Shown here in pieces: positions 17,068 to 28,468 of a stretch of DNA of 34,276 nucleotides (positions are counted from its first letter, which is position 1; the number at the start of each line of letters is the position of its first letter). The stretch is from Thermoplasmata archaeon. GTDB lineage: Archaea; Thermoplasmatota; Thermoplasmata; Lutacidiplasmatales; UBA184. Both the position numbers and the translations under genes were made by a program. A model generated the notes under the pieces. That model searched no databases. It worked only from the letters and a program-made list of their open reading frames with translations, and was not told the origin of the DNA. The stretch lies in NCBI GenBank assembly GCA_030037735.1, contig JASHQC010000078.1:1-34276 (forward strand), written 5' to 3'.

Positions 17068-18771
17068 ATGGCGGACCGAGCCAAGCACCGCCGCGGGGCT
17101 GACATTGGACGACCCCGGGTGACCGCCCTCGTCCTCGCCGCCGGCACGTCGTCCCGGATGGGTCGGCCCAAGCCGCTCGTGCCGATTCTGGGGCGACCCT
17201 TGCTCGCCCGCGTGCTGGAGACGGTCCGCAGCATCGACCCCGCGGAAACCGTCGTCGTGCTCGGCGCCGACGCGGAACGAGTCCGGGCCGGCGTCGACCT
17301 GCGGAAGGCCACGGTCGTGGTGAATCCGGAGTTCGCAGAAGGGATGGGAAGCTCCCTTCGCCATGGAGCGGAAGCGGCGGCCTCCTCGAAGGGTCCTCTC
17401 CTGGTGGTCTTGGGGGACCAACCGTTCGTCGAGCCCGCTACGCTGGAAGCGCTGATCCAACGACACGCCGCGGGTCAGGCCAAGGTCCTGATTCCGACCT
17501 TCGAGGGCGTTCGGGGGAATCCCGTCCTCTTGGACCACGCCGTGATACCCGAGCTCGGCTCCCTCCACGGCGACATCGGCTGCCGGGCGCTTTTTCCCGG
17601 CCATGCCGCGGACCTGGTCGAAGTGCCGGTGACCGACCCCGGAATTCTCATCGATGTGGACACCCCGGATGAACTGACCCGACTCGAAGAAACGCTTCGG
17701 GGTTCCTCGTCACCGACCCCGTCGGCGCTACGGCCGCTCGTGGCCGACCGGGTGGCCCTCCATCGCGAGGGCCCGGTGCGGGGGTTCGCTTCGCGAAGGA
17801 TTCTTCCGGACATGCTCAGCCTCGCCACCGAACTCGAACGTGCCCGCGAACCTTTCGCCCTGGCCACCGTGGTCAGCGTCCAGCCCCCGACCTCCGGGAA
17901 GCCCGGCTTCAAGGCGATCATCCGGCCGAACGGGGAGGTGACCGGATGGGTCGGCGGGAGCTGCTCGGGGCGAGTCCTGGTGGCGGAAGCGCTTCAGTCC
18001 CTACGGAATGGCCAGCCGAAGCTCATCCGCCTGTCACCCGACGCCGAGGAGGGAGGCACGCCCGCGCCGGGAATCGTCTCCCGCCGTCTTGAATGCGAAA
18101 GTGGAGGAATGATGGAGATCTACGTGGAACCGCACCTGCCCCAACCCGATCTCGTGGTCGTCGGCGACGCCCCGGTCGCGAAGGCCGTGGCCGCCCTGGG
18201 AGGCTTTCTCGGGTTCCGGGTCACCGTCGTGGCGCCGGGCGCCCGGACCTCCGACTTCCCGGACGGGGTGCGATGGGACCCCGACCTGGAGCACCTGCCG
18301 AAACTGGTGGCGCCCGGGAGTTTCGTGGTCGTGGCCTCGACGGGCATGTACGACGAGACCGCCCTCAAGGGAATCCTGCCGCGCTCCCCCCACTACGTCG
18401 GGTTGGTCTCGAGTCACCGGCGCGGGGCGGCGGTCTTGGATTCGCTGAAGGCAGACGGCGTTCCGGCGGACCAGCTCAGTACGGTCCACAGCCCCGCGGG
18501 GATGGACATCGCGGCCCGCGATCCGGAGGAGATCGCGCTCAGCATTCTGTCGGAGATCACGAAGGTGCGCCGGACCCCTCCGCTGCCGGCTCCCGAAGAG
18601 GATGCCACTCCCGCGTCAACGGCCCCAGCCTCCATCGACCCGGTCTGTGGGATGGAGGTGGAGGCCTCCAGCCCGCTGCGCACCGCTCACCACGGCGTGG
18701 TCTACCGGTTCTGTTCCGAGAGCTGCCTCGCGAAGTTCCGCCGGACCCCGGCCCGGTTCGTGTCCACCTAA
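17068..18771 (+). CDS. three-domain fusion: MobA/MocA-like nucleotidyltransferase + XdhC/CoxF + C-terminal YHS domain
   Basis: VTALVLAAGTSSRMGRPKPLVPILGRPLLARVLETV (NTP transferase); SGGMMEIYVEP...HSPAGMDIAARDPEEIALSILSEI (XdhC); DPVCGMEVEASSPLRTAHHGVVYRFCSESCLAKF (YHS). Confidence 0.9.
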   Translation: MADRAKHRRGADIGRPRVTALVLAAGTSSRMGRPKPLVPILGRPLLARVLETVRSIDPAETVVVLGADAERVRAGVDLRKATVVVNPEFAEGMGSSLRHGAEAAASSKGPLLVVLGDQPFVEPATLEALIQRHAAGQAKVLIPTFEGVRGNPVLLDHAVIPELGSLHGDIGCRALFPGHAADLVEVPVTDPGILIDVDTPDELTRLEETLRGSSSPTPSALRPLVADRVALHREGPVRGFASRRILPDMLSLATELERAREPFALATVVSVQPPTSGKPGFKAIIRPNGEVTGWVGGSCSGRVLVAEALQSLRNGQPKLIRLSPDAEEGGTPAPGIVSRRLECESGGMMEIYVEPHLPQPDLVVVGDAPVAKAVAALGGFLGFRVTVVAPGARTSDFPDGVRWDPDLEHLPKLVAPGSFVVVASTGMYDETALKGILPRSPHYVGLVSSHRRGAAVLDSLKADGVPADQLSTVHSPAGMDIAARDPEEIALSILSEITKVRRTPPLPAPEEDATPASTAPASIDPVCGMEVEASSPLRTAHHGVVYRFCSESCLAKFRRTPARFVST

Positions 18772-19217
18772 CTGGATGCGCCGGACTCGAGCTTCTTCCG
18801 GGCGTTCTCGAACAGGCCCGCCGCCTTCTTCTCGATCGTGGACCGGATCAGGTGCTCCGCCAGCGACGCCGCCTGGCCGGTTAAGGTGATGTCGGCTTGC
18901 CAAGCGATGGTCGTCCCCGGGCCGGCCGCCCCGAGAGCGGCGCTTAGGGTCGCATCCACAGCGTTCCCCAGACCCGACCCCCGGATCTTGGTCGAGATGC
19001 GCTGGCCCGGCAGCTTCTCCATGTACTGCCCGTCGAACCGGAACTTGCCGCGGATGAACGCCACGCCGGTCGTGATCGTGCCCGAGAACTGATCCCCCTG
19101 GACCGAGTCGAGCGTGTGAGGGTCGTCGAGGCAATCGAGCAGCTGCCGGGGGTCGGAGAAGAACGCAAAGACCTGGGCCGGGGCCGCGCCCACCTGGAAC
19201 TGGCCGTCGACGTGCAT
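18768..19217 (-). CDS. coxG: CoxG-like SRPBCC protein
   Basis: GQFQVGAAPAQVFAFFSDPRQLLDCLDD...GTITTGVAFIRGKFRFDGQYMEK; immediately downstream of CoxL. Confidence 0.88.
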   Translation of the reverse strand: MHVDGQFQVGAAPAQVFAFFSDPRQLLDCLDDPHTLDSVQGDQFSGTITTGVAFIRGKFRFDGQYMEKLPGQRISTKIRGSGLGNAVDATLSAALGAAGPGTTIAWQADITLTGQAASLAEHLIRSTIEKKAAGLFENARKKLESGASS

Positions 19218-19242
19218 CGACCCCCCCGCACGGACCGCGGGG

Positions 19243-21576
19243 TTACGTCTGGCCCTTGTCGTGGAGGATCTGCCAGACTTTCCACGGATAGACCGGGATG
19301 TCGATGTTCGTGACCCCCAGCGGGGAGAGCGCGTCCACGATGGCGTTCACGATAGCGGCGGGGGCGCCCACCGTCGCCGACTCGCCCACGCCCTTCGCCC
19401 CGATCGGGTGGTGGGGCGACGGCGTCACGGTCCTGCCGGTCTCCCAGTGCGGGGTCTCCACGGACGTCGGGACAAGGTAATCGAGGAAGGAGCTCCCCCG
19501 AATGTTCCCGCCCTCGTCGTACGTGATCTGCTCGTACATTGCCGGCGCGAGGCCCATCGTGAGCCCGCCGTGGATCTGCCCCTCCACGATCATTGGGTTG
19601 ATGACCGTCCCGCAGTCGTCCACGGCAACGAACCGCCGGATGTGGATGGCGCCGGTCCCCTTGTCGATGTCGACGACGCAGATGTAGCTCCCGAACGGGT
19701 ACGTCATGTTGGGCGGATCGTAGTAGTCCACCGCTTCGAGCCCGGCCTCGACGCCGGGCGCCGGGTTGGTATAGGCCGCGAACGCCACATCCGCCATGGT
19801 CTTCGACTTCTCGGGCACGCCCTTGACCTGGAACTTGTAATCCTTCCACTCCAGGTCCTCGGGACTGACCTCGAGGAGGTGGGCGGCGATCTTCTGCGCC
19901 TTGTCCCGTATCTTCCGGGCAGCCACGACGGCCGCAGCCCCTGCGGTCGGGGTGCTGCGGCTCGCGTACGTGCCGAGGCCGTAGGGGGCCGTGTCGGTAT
20001 CCCCCTCCTCGATGGAGATGTTCTCGGCCGGGATGCCCAACTCCGTGGCCAGGATCTGGGCGTACGTGGTCTCGTGACCCTGACCCTGGTTCTTCGTTCC
20101 GAACCGGGCCATCACCTTGCCGGTCGGATGAATTCGGATCTCGCAGGACTCGAACATCTTGAGGCCCAAGATGTCGAACGTATGGGCGGGACCGGCGCCG
20201 ACGATCTCGGTGAAGCTCGAGATGCCGATGCCCATGAACTCGCCTTTCTTGCGCTTCTCCGCCTGCTCGCGGCGCAGCGCCGGGTAGTCCACCATCTGCA
20301 TCGCGAGCTTGAGGGCCCCCCCGTAGTTTCCGCTGTCGTAGGTCCAGCCGAGGGCGGAGTGGTAGGGGAACGCCTCGGGCGGAATGAAGTTCTTCAGCCG
20401 CAGCTCCGCGGGGTCCATCCCGATCTTGTGGGCGACCTCGTCCACTAGCCGCTCGATCGAGTAGGCCGCCTCGGTCACCCGGAACGAGCACCGGTAGGCG
20501 ATCCCTCCCGGGGGCTTGTTGGTGTACACGCCGTCGACCTCGACGAACGCCTTCTCGAACGGATAGGAGCCGGTGATGATGTGGAACAGGCCCGCCGGGA
20601 ACTTCGACGGGTTGGCCGCCGCGTCGGCGTAACCGTGGTCGGCGATGGTCTTGACCTTGAGCCCGGTGAGTTTGCCGTCCTTCGTGACCCCGATGTCGGC
20701 GGAGATGTGATAGTCGCGGGCGAAGGAGCTCGACATGAGATTGTTCGTCCGGGTCTCGACCCACTTGACCGGGTGTCCGGTCTTCAGGGCGGCGACGATC
20801 GCGACGACGTAGCCGGGATAGACGGGGACCTTCCCCCCGAATCCGCCGCCGATGTCCGGCGAAATGACCCGGATGCTCTGCTCCGGCAGACCGGAGACGA
20901 GGGCGAAGACGGTCCGGATCGCGTGCGGCGCCTGCGTGGTCATGTACATCGTCAGGCGGCCCATCGGGTCGAACGAAGCGACGCAACCGCAGGTCTCGAT
21001 CGAGGAGACGTTGATCCGCGGAATGTAGAAGTCCTGATGGACGACGACGTCGGACTTGGCAAGGAGGGCGTCCGTCCCGGCCTTGTCTCCGACCTCCCAA
21101 TGCCAAATGTGGTTCGATTTCTTGGGCTTCTCCGGCCGCACGAGCGGCGAGTCCGGCTGGAGGGCCTTGACCGGGTCGGTGACGACCGGTAACGGTTCGT
21201 AGTCGATCTCGACGGCCGCGGCGCCATCGGCGGCGGCATACCGGTTCTCGGCCACCACGCCCGCGACCTCCTGGCCTTGGAACTTGACCGTGTCGATGGG
21301 CAGCACCATCTGCGTGTCCGACATCAACGTCGGCATCCACGCCAGCTTGGCCGCGTCTAGGTCTTTGCCCGTGATCACGGCCAGCACGCCCGGCACCTTG
21401 AGCGCCTTCTCGGACCGGATGGCGGTGATTTTCGCGTGGGCGTACGGACTCCGCGTGAAGTCGAGGTAGAGCATCCCGGCGAGCTGGATGTCGTCGACGT
21501 AGTTTCCCTTCCCCCGGATGAAGCGGGCGTCCTCCTTGCGCTGGAGGCTCTGCCCGATACCGCCGTGGATCGTCAT
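19243..21576 (-). CDS. coxL: aerobic carbon monoxide dehydrogenase large subunit, form I
   Basis: 777 aa from ATG 21576 ([30 protein letters not shown]); active-site AYRCSFR at 20479-20499. Confidence 0.95.
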   Translation of the reverse strand: MTIHGGIGQSLQRKEDARFIRGKGNYVDDIQLAGMLYLDFTRSPYAHAKITAIRSEKALKVPGVLAVITGKDLDAAKLAWMPTLMSDTQMVLPIDTVKFQGQEVAGVVAENRYAAADGAAAVEIDYEPLPVVTDPVKALQPDSPLVRPEKPKKSNHIWHWEVGDKAGTDALLAKSDVVVHQDFYIPRINVSSIETCGCVASFDPMGRLTMYMTTQAPHAIRTVFALVSGLPEQSIRVISPDIGGGFGGKVPVYPGYVVAIVAALKTGHPVKWVETRTNNLMSSSFARDYHISADIGVTKDGKLTGLKVKTIADHGYADAAANPSKFPAGLFHIITGSYPFEKAFVEVDGVYTNKPPGGIAYRCSFRVTEAAYSIERLVDEVAHKIGMDPAELRLKNFIPPEAFPYHSALGWTYDSGNYGGALKLAMQMVDYPALRREQAEKRKKGEFMGIGISSFTEIVGAGPAHTFDILGLKMFESCEIRIHPTGKVMARFGTKNQGQGHETTYAQILATELGIPAENISIEEGDTDTAPYGLGTYASRSTPTAGAAAVVAARKIRDKAQKIAAHLLEVSPEDLEWKDYKFQVKGVPEKSKTMADVAFAAYTNPAPGVEAGLEAVDYYDPPNMTYPFGSYICVVDIDKGTGAIHIRRFVAVDDCGTVINPMIVEGQIHGGLTMGLAPAMYEQITYDEGGNIRGSSFLDYLVPTSVETPHWETGRTVTPSPHHPIGAKGVGESATVGAPAAIVNAIVDALSPLGVTNIDIPVYPWKVWQILHDKGQT

Positions 21577-22100
21577 TTGCCGCCTCCCGAGGCCTTGGCG
21601 GCGTGCTGGATCGCCTTCACGATGTTCACGTAGCCCGTGCACCGGCAGAGGTTCCCCGAAATCGCACGGCGGATCTCCTCCTCCGTGGGGTTCGGGTTCT
21701 TCGCGAGCAGCGCCACCGAGGTCATCATCATGCCGGGGGTGCAATACCCGCAGTGGAGGCCGTGCTCCGTCGTGAACCCCTCCTGGACCGGATGGAGCTT
21801 GCCCCCCGACTCGAGACCTTCCACGGTCCGGACCTTTCGGCCATCGGCCTGAACGGCAAGCACCGTGCACGACTTGACCGGCACATCGTCGAGCAGCACG
21901 GTGCAAGCCCCGCAGTGGGTCGTGTCGCACCCGATGTGCGTTCCGGTCATCCCGAGCGCATCCCGAAGGAAGTGGACGAGCAGGGTGCGGTCCTCGACCA
22001 TGAAGTCGAACGGCACGTCGTTGATGGTCACGTGGATCTTGTGCGTCGCGCCACGGATCGGTAGGGGAGAGGTGAGCCGCGGGATCGCCGTGCTCGCCAT
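21573..22100 (-). CDS. coxS: aerobic carbon monoxide dehydrogenase small (2x[2Fe-2S]) subunit
   Basis: [24 protein letters not shown] and [11 protein letters not shown]...[19 protein letters not shown] extends to 22124, MAST start ~22100 likely. Confidence 0.95.
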   Translation of the reverse strand: MASTAIPRLTSPLPIRGATHKIHVTINDVPFDFMVEDRTLLVHFLRDALGMTGTHIGCDTTHCGACTVLLDDVPVKSCTVLAVQADGRKVRTVEGLESGGKLHPVQEGFTTEHGLHCGYCTPGMMMTSVALLAKNPNPTEEEIRRAISGNLCRCTGYVNIVKAIQHAAKASGGGK

Positions 22101-22981
22101 CAGCTCATCCCCCCGGCGCGCCATAGGGCCAGCTTCACGGCCCGTTGGGTGAGGGTTTGGACCACGCCTCGCTTGAATTCCGCCGGACCACGCAGGTCGG
22201 AGTTCGGCTGCGCGGCCTCAGCGGCGAGCTTCCCGGCCGCGAGAATGTCCGCGTTGGTCGGCTTCTTCGTCGTCAGCTGCCCCGCCGCTTGGGATGCGAG
22301 AAGGACCGTCGGCCCTACATTCGTGAGCGCGATTCCGGCCTGGTTCACGGTCCCACGGGAGTCGGTGCGAAGTTGTACGGCCACCGCCGCGATCGCGAAG
22401 TCACTGACCTTCCGTTCCATCTTGAGATAGGCGCCCCCGTCCCCCGGCTGGGCCTTCGGTACCTGGACCTCGACGAGAATTTCGGACGGGTCCAGCGAGG
22501 TCACGAAGGTGTCTTGGTAGAATCCCTGCGCGGGGATCGTCCGGTTTCCTTTCGGTCCGCGGACAACGTACGACGCTCCATAGGCCAGCATGCAGGCCGG
22601 AAGGTCGTTCCCCGGGTCCCCGTGGCAGACGTTGCCTCCGACCGTACCCATGTTGCGGACGAGCGGGTCGGCGATGTGCTGGGCGGCGTCCGCGAGGAGC
22701 GGGTATCGGTTTCGAATGAGGGCCGAATCGTTGAGGTCGTTGATCTTCGTCGTGGCGCCGAGGCAGAGACAGTCTGTCGTCTCGTTCACGTACGAGAGCT
22801 TCGGGATACGAGTGATGTCGACGAGCGTCTTCGGTGCGGCGAGGCGGAGCTTCATCAACGGCAGGAGACTCTGGCCGCCGGCGAGTACTTTCGCTTCGCC
22901 CGAATTCTGGAGAAGACCGATTGCCTCGTCGACGGAACCGGGCGCGTGGTATTCGAACTCAGGAGGAATCACTTCCGTCAC
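22100..22981 (-). CDS. coxM: aerobic carbon monoxide dehydrogenase medium (FAD) subunit
   Basis: [61 protein letters not shown]; probable GTG start (22972 or 22981), ORF continues to 23143. Confidence 0.93.
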   Translation of the reverse strand: MTEVIPPEFEYHAPGSVDEAIGLLQNSGEAKVLAGGQSLLPLMKLRLAAPKTLVDITRIPKLSYVNETTDCLCLGATTKINDLNDSALIRNRYPLLADAAQHIADPLVRNMGTVGGNVCHGDPGNDLPACMLAYGASYVVRGPKGNRTIPAQGFYQDTFVTSLDPSEILVEVQVPKAQPGDGGAYLKMERKVSDFAIAAVAVQLRTDSRGTVNQAGIALTNVGPTVLLASQAAGQLTTKKPTNADILAAGKLAAEAAQPNSDLRGPAEFKRGVVQTLTQRAVKLALWRAGGMS

Positions 22982-23181
22982 TTCCGAGCCTTGACAGGCC
23001 GTAACAGGGCGAGGGGGTGGCCCGCTATGAATGTTGTTAGAGCCCTCTACGTTCCGACCCGCGATTCCGGTCCGGGACCTTGGACCGGCATTCGTCCACC
23101 AGTACCGGAGCCCTAAGTGAATCGACCCGGCTGTCGAGCACAACTATAACCCGGCGTCCGCTCCGGAAATGGCGCTAACCC

Positions 23182-23616
23182 ATGGCGACCCCATCTCCGC
23201 CATCCTTGCGGGCGACCCAATTGGCTGCCGTCCCGATGCTGTCGGTATTGGATCGCGACCAGTTGGAGAAGCTCGCAGGGGCCGGCGACGAACGAACCTT
23301 TCACGCTGGCGAGATGATCGTCCGGCAGGGAGAGAGGAGCCTCAGCTTCTACCTGATGCTCAGCGGAACGGCTGAAGTACGGCAATTCGGCCAGAAGGTC
23401 GCCACTCTCTCCGCCGGCAAGTTCTTCGGAGAGGCTGCGCTCCTCGTCGACGAGCCTCGAACCGCGGACGTGTTCGCCTCTTCCGAAGTCACGTGCTTCG
23501 TGTTGAACCGCTGGGACTTCTGGGGAGCGGTCGGGATCGATCCCCAGGTCGACCAGGTGCTCTACGACCAGACCGTCCAGCGACTGAAATCCTTCCAATC
23601 CCAGTTGATCGAGTGA
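23182..23616 (+). CDS. stand-alone cyclic-nucleotide-binding-domain protein (Crp-like sensor fold, no HTH)
   Basis: FHAGEMIVRQGERSLSFYLMLSGTAEVRQFGQKVATLSAGKFFGEAALLVDEPRTADVFASSEVTCFVLNRWDF. Confidence 0.85.
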   Translation: MATPSPPSLRATQLAAVPMLSVLDRDQLEKLAGAGDERTFHAGEMIVRQGERSLSFYLMLSGTAEVRQFGQKVATLSAGKFFGEAALLVDEPRTADVFASSEVTCFVLNRWDFWGAVGIDPQVDQVLYDQTVQRLKSFQSQLIE

Positions 23617-23723
23617 TCTTCCCCCCCGAAGTCCCCTGAGCCGGCCCGCGGATTGGCGCAACTGTGCTTCTCCACGAGCCCGGAGACCTCCAGTGCCCGC
23701 GCGTCCTTGTCGACCCTCTCCCG

Positions 23724-23748
23724 GGTGGCCGGCCGCTCGCCGGCCACC
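23724..23748. repeat. perfect 10-bp inverted repeat (hairpin)
   Basis: GGTGGCCGGC-CGCTC-GCCGGCCACC in the gap after the CNB gene. Confidence 0.6.
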
Positions 23749-24264
23749 TTCTCCCCGACCTTAGACTGGCCGGAACTCCCTATGCCTACAGGCACTTCGT
23801 TGCGATGGTGCGCACTCCACCGATGCTCACACGGAGCCATGAATGAATGACCGCCAGGCCACCCGAATGGGGTCGGGGATGAATCCGCTCCGTCGCCAGC
23901 AGTCGGGTTGCTTCCATCTCGGCCAACCGGCAGAAGGTCGTCGCCAGTCGCACCGCCTGCTCTCCTACTTCGAACGCCGCCATTTTTCGTGTTCCCCCTT
24001 GGTGTTGCCACCAAGAGAACGGAGGGGACCGGCGGAGTCATTCCTGCCGCAAGCAGTTTCGTCAAAATCGGCGGACAACGGTCCTGCATGACCGCTTTTA
24101 GCCGGGCTTCTGCGGAATTCGGCATTCGACGCCGGGGACCTCCGGGTGGGGGTGCGCCCGACCATCGTCTCAACGGCGAGCGCATTCGGCGGCCCCATAC
24201 GCCCGCACCGACCAAGCCGGCGGGCTTTTCCAAGCCCGATCCCGGTTGGGGGTTCACCTAACGC

Positions 24265-25608
24265 CTAGGTCGTCCGGGAGCGGGACGAGACCCGCGTCGC
24301 GGTGCCCGACACATCGGCCTTGGGGCGGTTCGCTTCCGGTTTGAGGAATTGCTCGGCCTCGGTCGACCCTTCCATGGCGAGGGTTGTCGTGAGGCCTCCC
24401 GAGAGCACCTGCGCCACCTCGTCGAAGTAGCCCGTGCCCACGAACGTTTGGTGCGTCACGGCCCGGTATCCTTCGGTCTCGGCGGCGAACTCCTCCTTCT
24501 GGAGCTCGGAATAGGCCAGCATGCCGCTCTCGGAGTACGCCCGCGCCAGCCGGAACATCGAGAGATTGAGGGCGTGGAATCCGGCCAGGGTCACGAACTG
24601 GAAGGCGTAGCCGAGCTGCCCCAGCTTCTCCTGGAATCGGGCGATCGCCTCGGGGGAGAGCTTCTTCTTCCAATTGAACGACGGAGAGCAGTTGTAGGCC
24701 ATCAGCTTCGCCGGGAACTTCGCGTGGATCGCCGCGGCGAACTTCTCCGCCTCGTCCATGTCGGGGCCGGCGGTCTCGAACCAGATGAGGTCGGAGTACG
24801 GGGCGTAGGACACGCCTCGGGCGATGGCCGCTTCGAGCCCACCCCGCATCTCGAAGAACCCCTCGGGCGTTCGACGCCCGGTGAGGAACTCGGTGTCCCG
24901 GGGGTCGACGTCGCTGGTGATGAGCTTCGCCGATAGCGCGTCGGTCCGGGCGATGATCACGGTCGGAACATCCAGGATGTCGGCCGCGAGTCGGGCCGCC
25001 CAGAGCTTCTGGTTGAACTCCCGCGTTGGGACGAGAACCTTGCCCCCCATATGGCCGCACTTCTTGACCGAGGCGAGTTGGTCCTCGAGGTGGAGGCCGG
25101 CGGCGCCGGCCTCGATGAGCGCCTTCGTCAGCTCGAAGACGTTGAGGGTTCCCCCGAACCCGGCTTCGGCATCGGCGACGATCGGAGCGAACCAGTACAC
25201 GTTCCCGGTCCCGGACGCGTGCTGCTTCTCGTCCTCGCGCCGCAAGGCATTGTTCATCCGACGGACGAGGTTGGGCATGCTGTCGGCGGGGTAGAGACTC
25301 TGGTCCGGGTAGGTCTGTCCCGCGTCGTTTGCATCGGCGGCCACCTGCCAGCCGGAGGCATAAATGGCCAGGAGTCCGGCTTGGACCATCTGGACGGCCT
25401 GCGTGCCGGTCATCGCTCCAAGGGCCGGCACGTACGGCTCCGAGTGGAGCAGCTGCCAGAGGCGGCGCGCGCCCAGGGAGGCGAGCGTGTGGGCGATCGG
25501 AATCGATCCGCGGAGTCGATTGACGGCTTCGGGAGCGTACGGCCTCGAGATCCCGTCCCAGCGTTCGTCCTGTTTCCAGACCGGCCCAAACTCTCCTGCT
25601 TCCTTCAT
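24265..25608 (-). CDS. aceA: isocitrate lyase
   Basis: [17 protein letters not shown] catalytic motif; [33 protein letters not shown] 25608 overlaps malate synthase stop. Confidence 0.95.
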   Translation of the reverse strand: MKEAGEFGPVWKQDERWDGISRPYAPEAVNRLRGSIPIAHTLASLGARRLWQLLHSEPYVPALGAMTGTQAVQMVQAGLLAIYASGWQVAADANDAGQTYPDQSLYPADSMPNLVRRMNNALRREDEKQHASGTGNVYWFAPIVADAEAGFGGTLNVFELTKALIEAGAAGLHLEDQLASVKKCGHMGGKVLVPTREFNQKLWAARLAADILDVPTVIIARTDALSAKLITSDVDPRDTEFLTGRRTPEGFFEMRGGLEAAIARGVSYAPYSDLIWFETAGPDMDEAEKFAAAIHAKFPAKLMAYNCSPSFNWKKKLSPEAIARFQEKLGQLGYAFQFVTLAGFHALNLSMFRLARAYSESGMLAYSELQKEEFAAETEGYRAVTHQTFVGTGYFDEVAQVLSGGLTTTLAMEGSTEAEQFLKPEANRPKADVSGTATRVSSRSRTT

Positions 25609-27275
25609 TCGTTGACCCACGCCGCGGCGTCGAGTTCCCGATAAGCCCGTAGGATAAGAAACTCGGTGTAGGCCGAACTCGTCACGACCTCGTCGAGTAT
25701 CGCGGCGGCCCGATGCAGGGGATCCGCCAACGGGGTTCCTCCTCCCTGCTCCACCGACAGTAGCGTCGCTTCGTCCTCGAGGACGGACCGGAACATCGAG
25801 GCGTCGATGGCACGCCCGTCCGCGCGGCGCACCCGATGGCGGACCCACTGCCAGAGCAGGGAACGAGCGATCTCGACGGTGGCGGCATCCTCCATCTTGT
25901 TGTCGATCGGCACGCATCCGATTCCGCGCAACCACGCCTCCAGGTACCGAAGAGCGACCCGGACGTTCGTCCGGAACCCTTCTGCGGTAACCGGCCCTTG
26001 CGGCACGGCCAAGAGTTCCGCGGCGGTCACAATACGAGGCTCGCGAGGGATGTCAATCTGATTGGGTTCCGGCATCTGCCGATCGAACACGGCTTGGGCC
26101 ACGGGCACGAGACCGGGGTGCGCTACCCACGTCCCATCGTGGCCGGCCTGGACCTCGCGTTCCTTATCGGCAATCACTTCGGCAAAGGCGCGGGCATTGG
26201 CGGTGGGGTCGTCCCGTACCGGGATGTAGGCCGCCATGCCGCCGATGGCGTGTGCGCCCCGCCGGTGGCAGGTCTGAATGAGGAGCTCCGAGTAGGCTCG
26301 AAGGAACGGGGCCGTCATCTGTAACTGGGCACGGTCCGGAAAAATCACGTGAGGATCGTCCCGGAACTGCTTGATAAAGCTGAAGAGATAGTCCCATCGG
26401 CCGCAGTTCAGGCCCGCCGAGTGCTCGCGCAGCTCCCACAAGATCTCGTCCATCTGAAACACCGCCGGGAGCGTCTCCACGAGCACCGTTGCCCGGATGC
26501 TACCGCTCGGAAGACCCAGCGCCTCTTGCGCGAACCGGAAGACATCGTTCCAGAGCCGGGCTTCGTGGTGGTGTTCCAGCTTCGGGAGATAGAAGTACGG
26601 TCCGGTTCCCCGCCGACGCAATTCATGGGCGTTATGAAAGAAGAATAGCCCGAAGTCAAACAGGCTCGCCGAAATCGGCTGGCCGTTCAGGGTCACGTGC
26701 CGCTCGACGAGGTGGAGTCCTCTCGGCCGAACCATGAGAGTGGCAGTCCGGTCGTTGAGCGAGTACCGCCGCCCATCGGGTGCCTGATAGAGGATCCGGC
26801 GGCGGACGGCGTCCATCAGGTTGGCCTGCCCGACGATGGTTCCTCCCCAGGTGGGGGAGTGAGCGTCCTCGAAGTCGGCCATGTACACGCGGGCGCCGGA
26901 GTTGAGGGCGTTGATGATCATCTTGCGGTCGACCGGTCCGGTGATCTCCACTCGCCGGTCTCGCAGGTCTTCCGGTGGGGAGGGGACCCTCCAATCGCCC
27001 TCGCGGATGGCTCGGGATGAGGGAAGAAAATCCGGACCGGTCCCCTTCCGTATTCGCGCATGGAACCCAGACCTCGCCCGCAGCAGGGATCGACGCCGGC
27101 GATCGAATCGCAGAGCGAGCGACGCGACGAATCGCAAGGCCTCTTCGGTCAGCACGACCTCGAACGGATGGGGAACAGGTGCGTTGACCGTCAGGCGAGA
27201 TCTTCCCGCCCTTTTACCGGCGGTCCCGGACACCGGAATCGATATGCTCACCGCCGGCGATTCGTTCGAGTTCAT
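25605..27275 (-). CDS. aceB: malate synthase (A type)
   Basis: [95 protein letters not shown]. Confidence 0.93.
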   Translation of the reverse strand: MNSNESPAVSISIPVSGTAGKRAGRSRLTVNAPVPHPFEVVLTEEALRFVASLALRFDRRRRSLLRARSGFHARIRKGTGPDFLPSSRAIREGDWRVPSPPEDLRDRRVEITGPVDRKMIINALNSGARVYMADFEDAHSPTWGGTIVGQANLMDAVRRRILYQAPDGRRYSLNDRTATLMVRPRGLHLVERHVTLNGQPISASLFDFGLFFFHNAHELRRRGTGPYFYLPKLEHHHEARLWNDVFRFAQEALGLPSGSIRATVLVETLPAVFQMDEILWELREHSAGLNCGRWDYLFSFIKQFRDDPHVIFPDRAQLQMTAPFLRAYSELLIQTCHRRGAHAIGGMAAYIPVRDDPTANARAFAEVIADKEREVQAGHDGTWVAHPGLVPVAQAVFDRQMPEPNQIDIPREPRIVTAAELLAVPQGPVTAEGFRTNVRVALRYLEAWLRGIGCVPIDNKMEDAATVEIARSLLWQWVRHRVRRADGRAIDASMFRSVLEDEATLLSVEQGGGTPLADPLHRAAAILDEVVTSSAYTEFLILRAYRELDAAAWVNE

Positions 27276-27466
27276 GCGGTGCGCGGACCGGGACTTCGAA
27301 TCACCGACCAAGCCCAGAGCGCTCCCCGCCCATGGATTCAGCGCGCATTGGGGAAAATCGCATCCGGGTCGCGCAGATAAAGGAGGGTTCGAACCCACGT
27401 GACACTCGCGATCCTGAGTTCAACCCTCGGGCGGTCCTATGACCCCCTCCGAATCCGGGAACCGTC

Positions 27467-28459
27467 TTGCCGGCATTCTCCATCGGGCGGGTCGATCGAG
27501 GTGGGATCGTGAGCGCCCCAGCGGTCGATGTCGACTTCACTTCACGGGCCCCGACCTCGGGGGATCTGAATGTGGCATGGGTGCATGGTTCACCGACCCC
27601 CCGGCATCGCACAGATCCTCCGATTCAGGTGCACGCGTACGACCCGCACACGTACATTCTCCGGGAGAGTAAGGATGTCTCGTTCGAAGCTCCGTTCCTC
27701 TACTTGTTCCTGGGGAACCACCGGGCGCTCCTTCTCGACACCGGGGCAACGGCCGACCCCCATCGCTTCCCCCTGCGCCGAACCATAGACCAGTTGATAC
27801 ACAGCTGGCTCGATGAGCATCCGCGCCCGGTGCACGAGCTCGTGGTGGCCCACACGCATTCGCACACCGATCACACCGCCGGCGATGCCCAGTTTTCCGA
27901 CCGACCGGACACCCGAATCGTCGGAAGGACCCCGGAGGCGGTGCGGGAGTTTTTTGGACTGTCGGCCGGACCCGACGCGGTCGCGCGATTCGACCTGGGG
28001 ACCCGAGAACTCGAGTTGTTTGCGATACCAGGCCATCACCCGGCGTCCATCGCAATCTATGACCCTTGGACCGGGTTCCTGCTGACCGGGGACACCGTCT
28101 GTCCCGGGCGGCTCTACGTGTTTGACATGACGGCGTTTCTCGCGAGCATCGACCGGCTCGTCCGGTTCACCCAAAGCCGGCGTGTGACGCACGTCATGGG
28201 GGGCCACGTCGAGATGACCCAAGTGCCCGGGCGGGACTATCCGGTGGGTGCGAAGTATCAGCCCAGAGAACGACCGCTTCCGATGTCACCGGAGCGCCTT
28301 CCGGCCATTCAGTCGGCAGCCATCTCGGTGGCGAATCGGCCGGGAGCGTACGCTTTCGATGATTTCATGATCTTCAATGGACCGTGCACAGGAGCCATTT
28401 TGCGCCAGGTGATAGGAGGAAAAGTGTGGAATCTTCGCTACCGCCTCGGCCGGCTGTAG
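27467..28459 (+). CDS. metallo-beta-lactamase-fold hydrolase
   Basis: HTHSHTDHTAGD zinc motif, GHHPASIAIYDPWTGFLLTGDTVCPG; true start uncertain. Confidence 0.85.
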   Translation: MPAFSIGRVDRGGIVSAPAVDVDFTSRAPTSGDLNVAWVHGSPTPRHRTDPPIQVHAYDPHTYILRESKDVSFEAPFLYLFLGNHRALLLDTGATADPHRFPLRRTIDQLIHSWLDEHPRPVHELVVAHTHSHTDHTAGDAQFSDRPDTRIVGRTPEAVREFFGLSAGPDAVARFDLGTRELELFAIPGHHPASIAIYDPWTGFLLTGDTVCPGRLYVFDMTAFLASIDRLVRFTQSRRVTHVMGGHVEMTQVPGRDYPVGAKYQPRERPLPMSPERLPAIQSAAISVANRPGAYAFDDFMIFNGPCTGAILRQVIGGKVWNLRYRLGRL

Positions 28460-28468
28460 CGAGGTGGT

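Noticed and set aside
18944-21340. 798-aa minus-strand ORF in a shifted frame over coxL
   Set aside because: The 19243-21576 frame carries every CoxL motif; this frame is Arg/Gly-rich without domains.
23562-24257. 231-aa minus-strand ORF
   Set aside because: Pro/Arg/Gly-rich without recognisable domain and overlaps the CNB gene 3' end; kept only as part of an unexplained gap.
27381-27450. T-loop-like GGGTTCGAACCC plus GAGTTCAACCCTCGG near the malate synthase start, suspected tRNA
   Set aside because: No 5-bp T-stem, acceptor or anticodon stem can be paired on either strand; GGGTTCGAACCC is a self-palindrome and may be coincidental.
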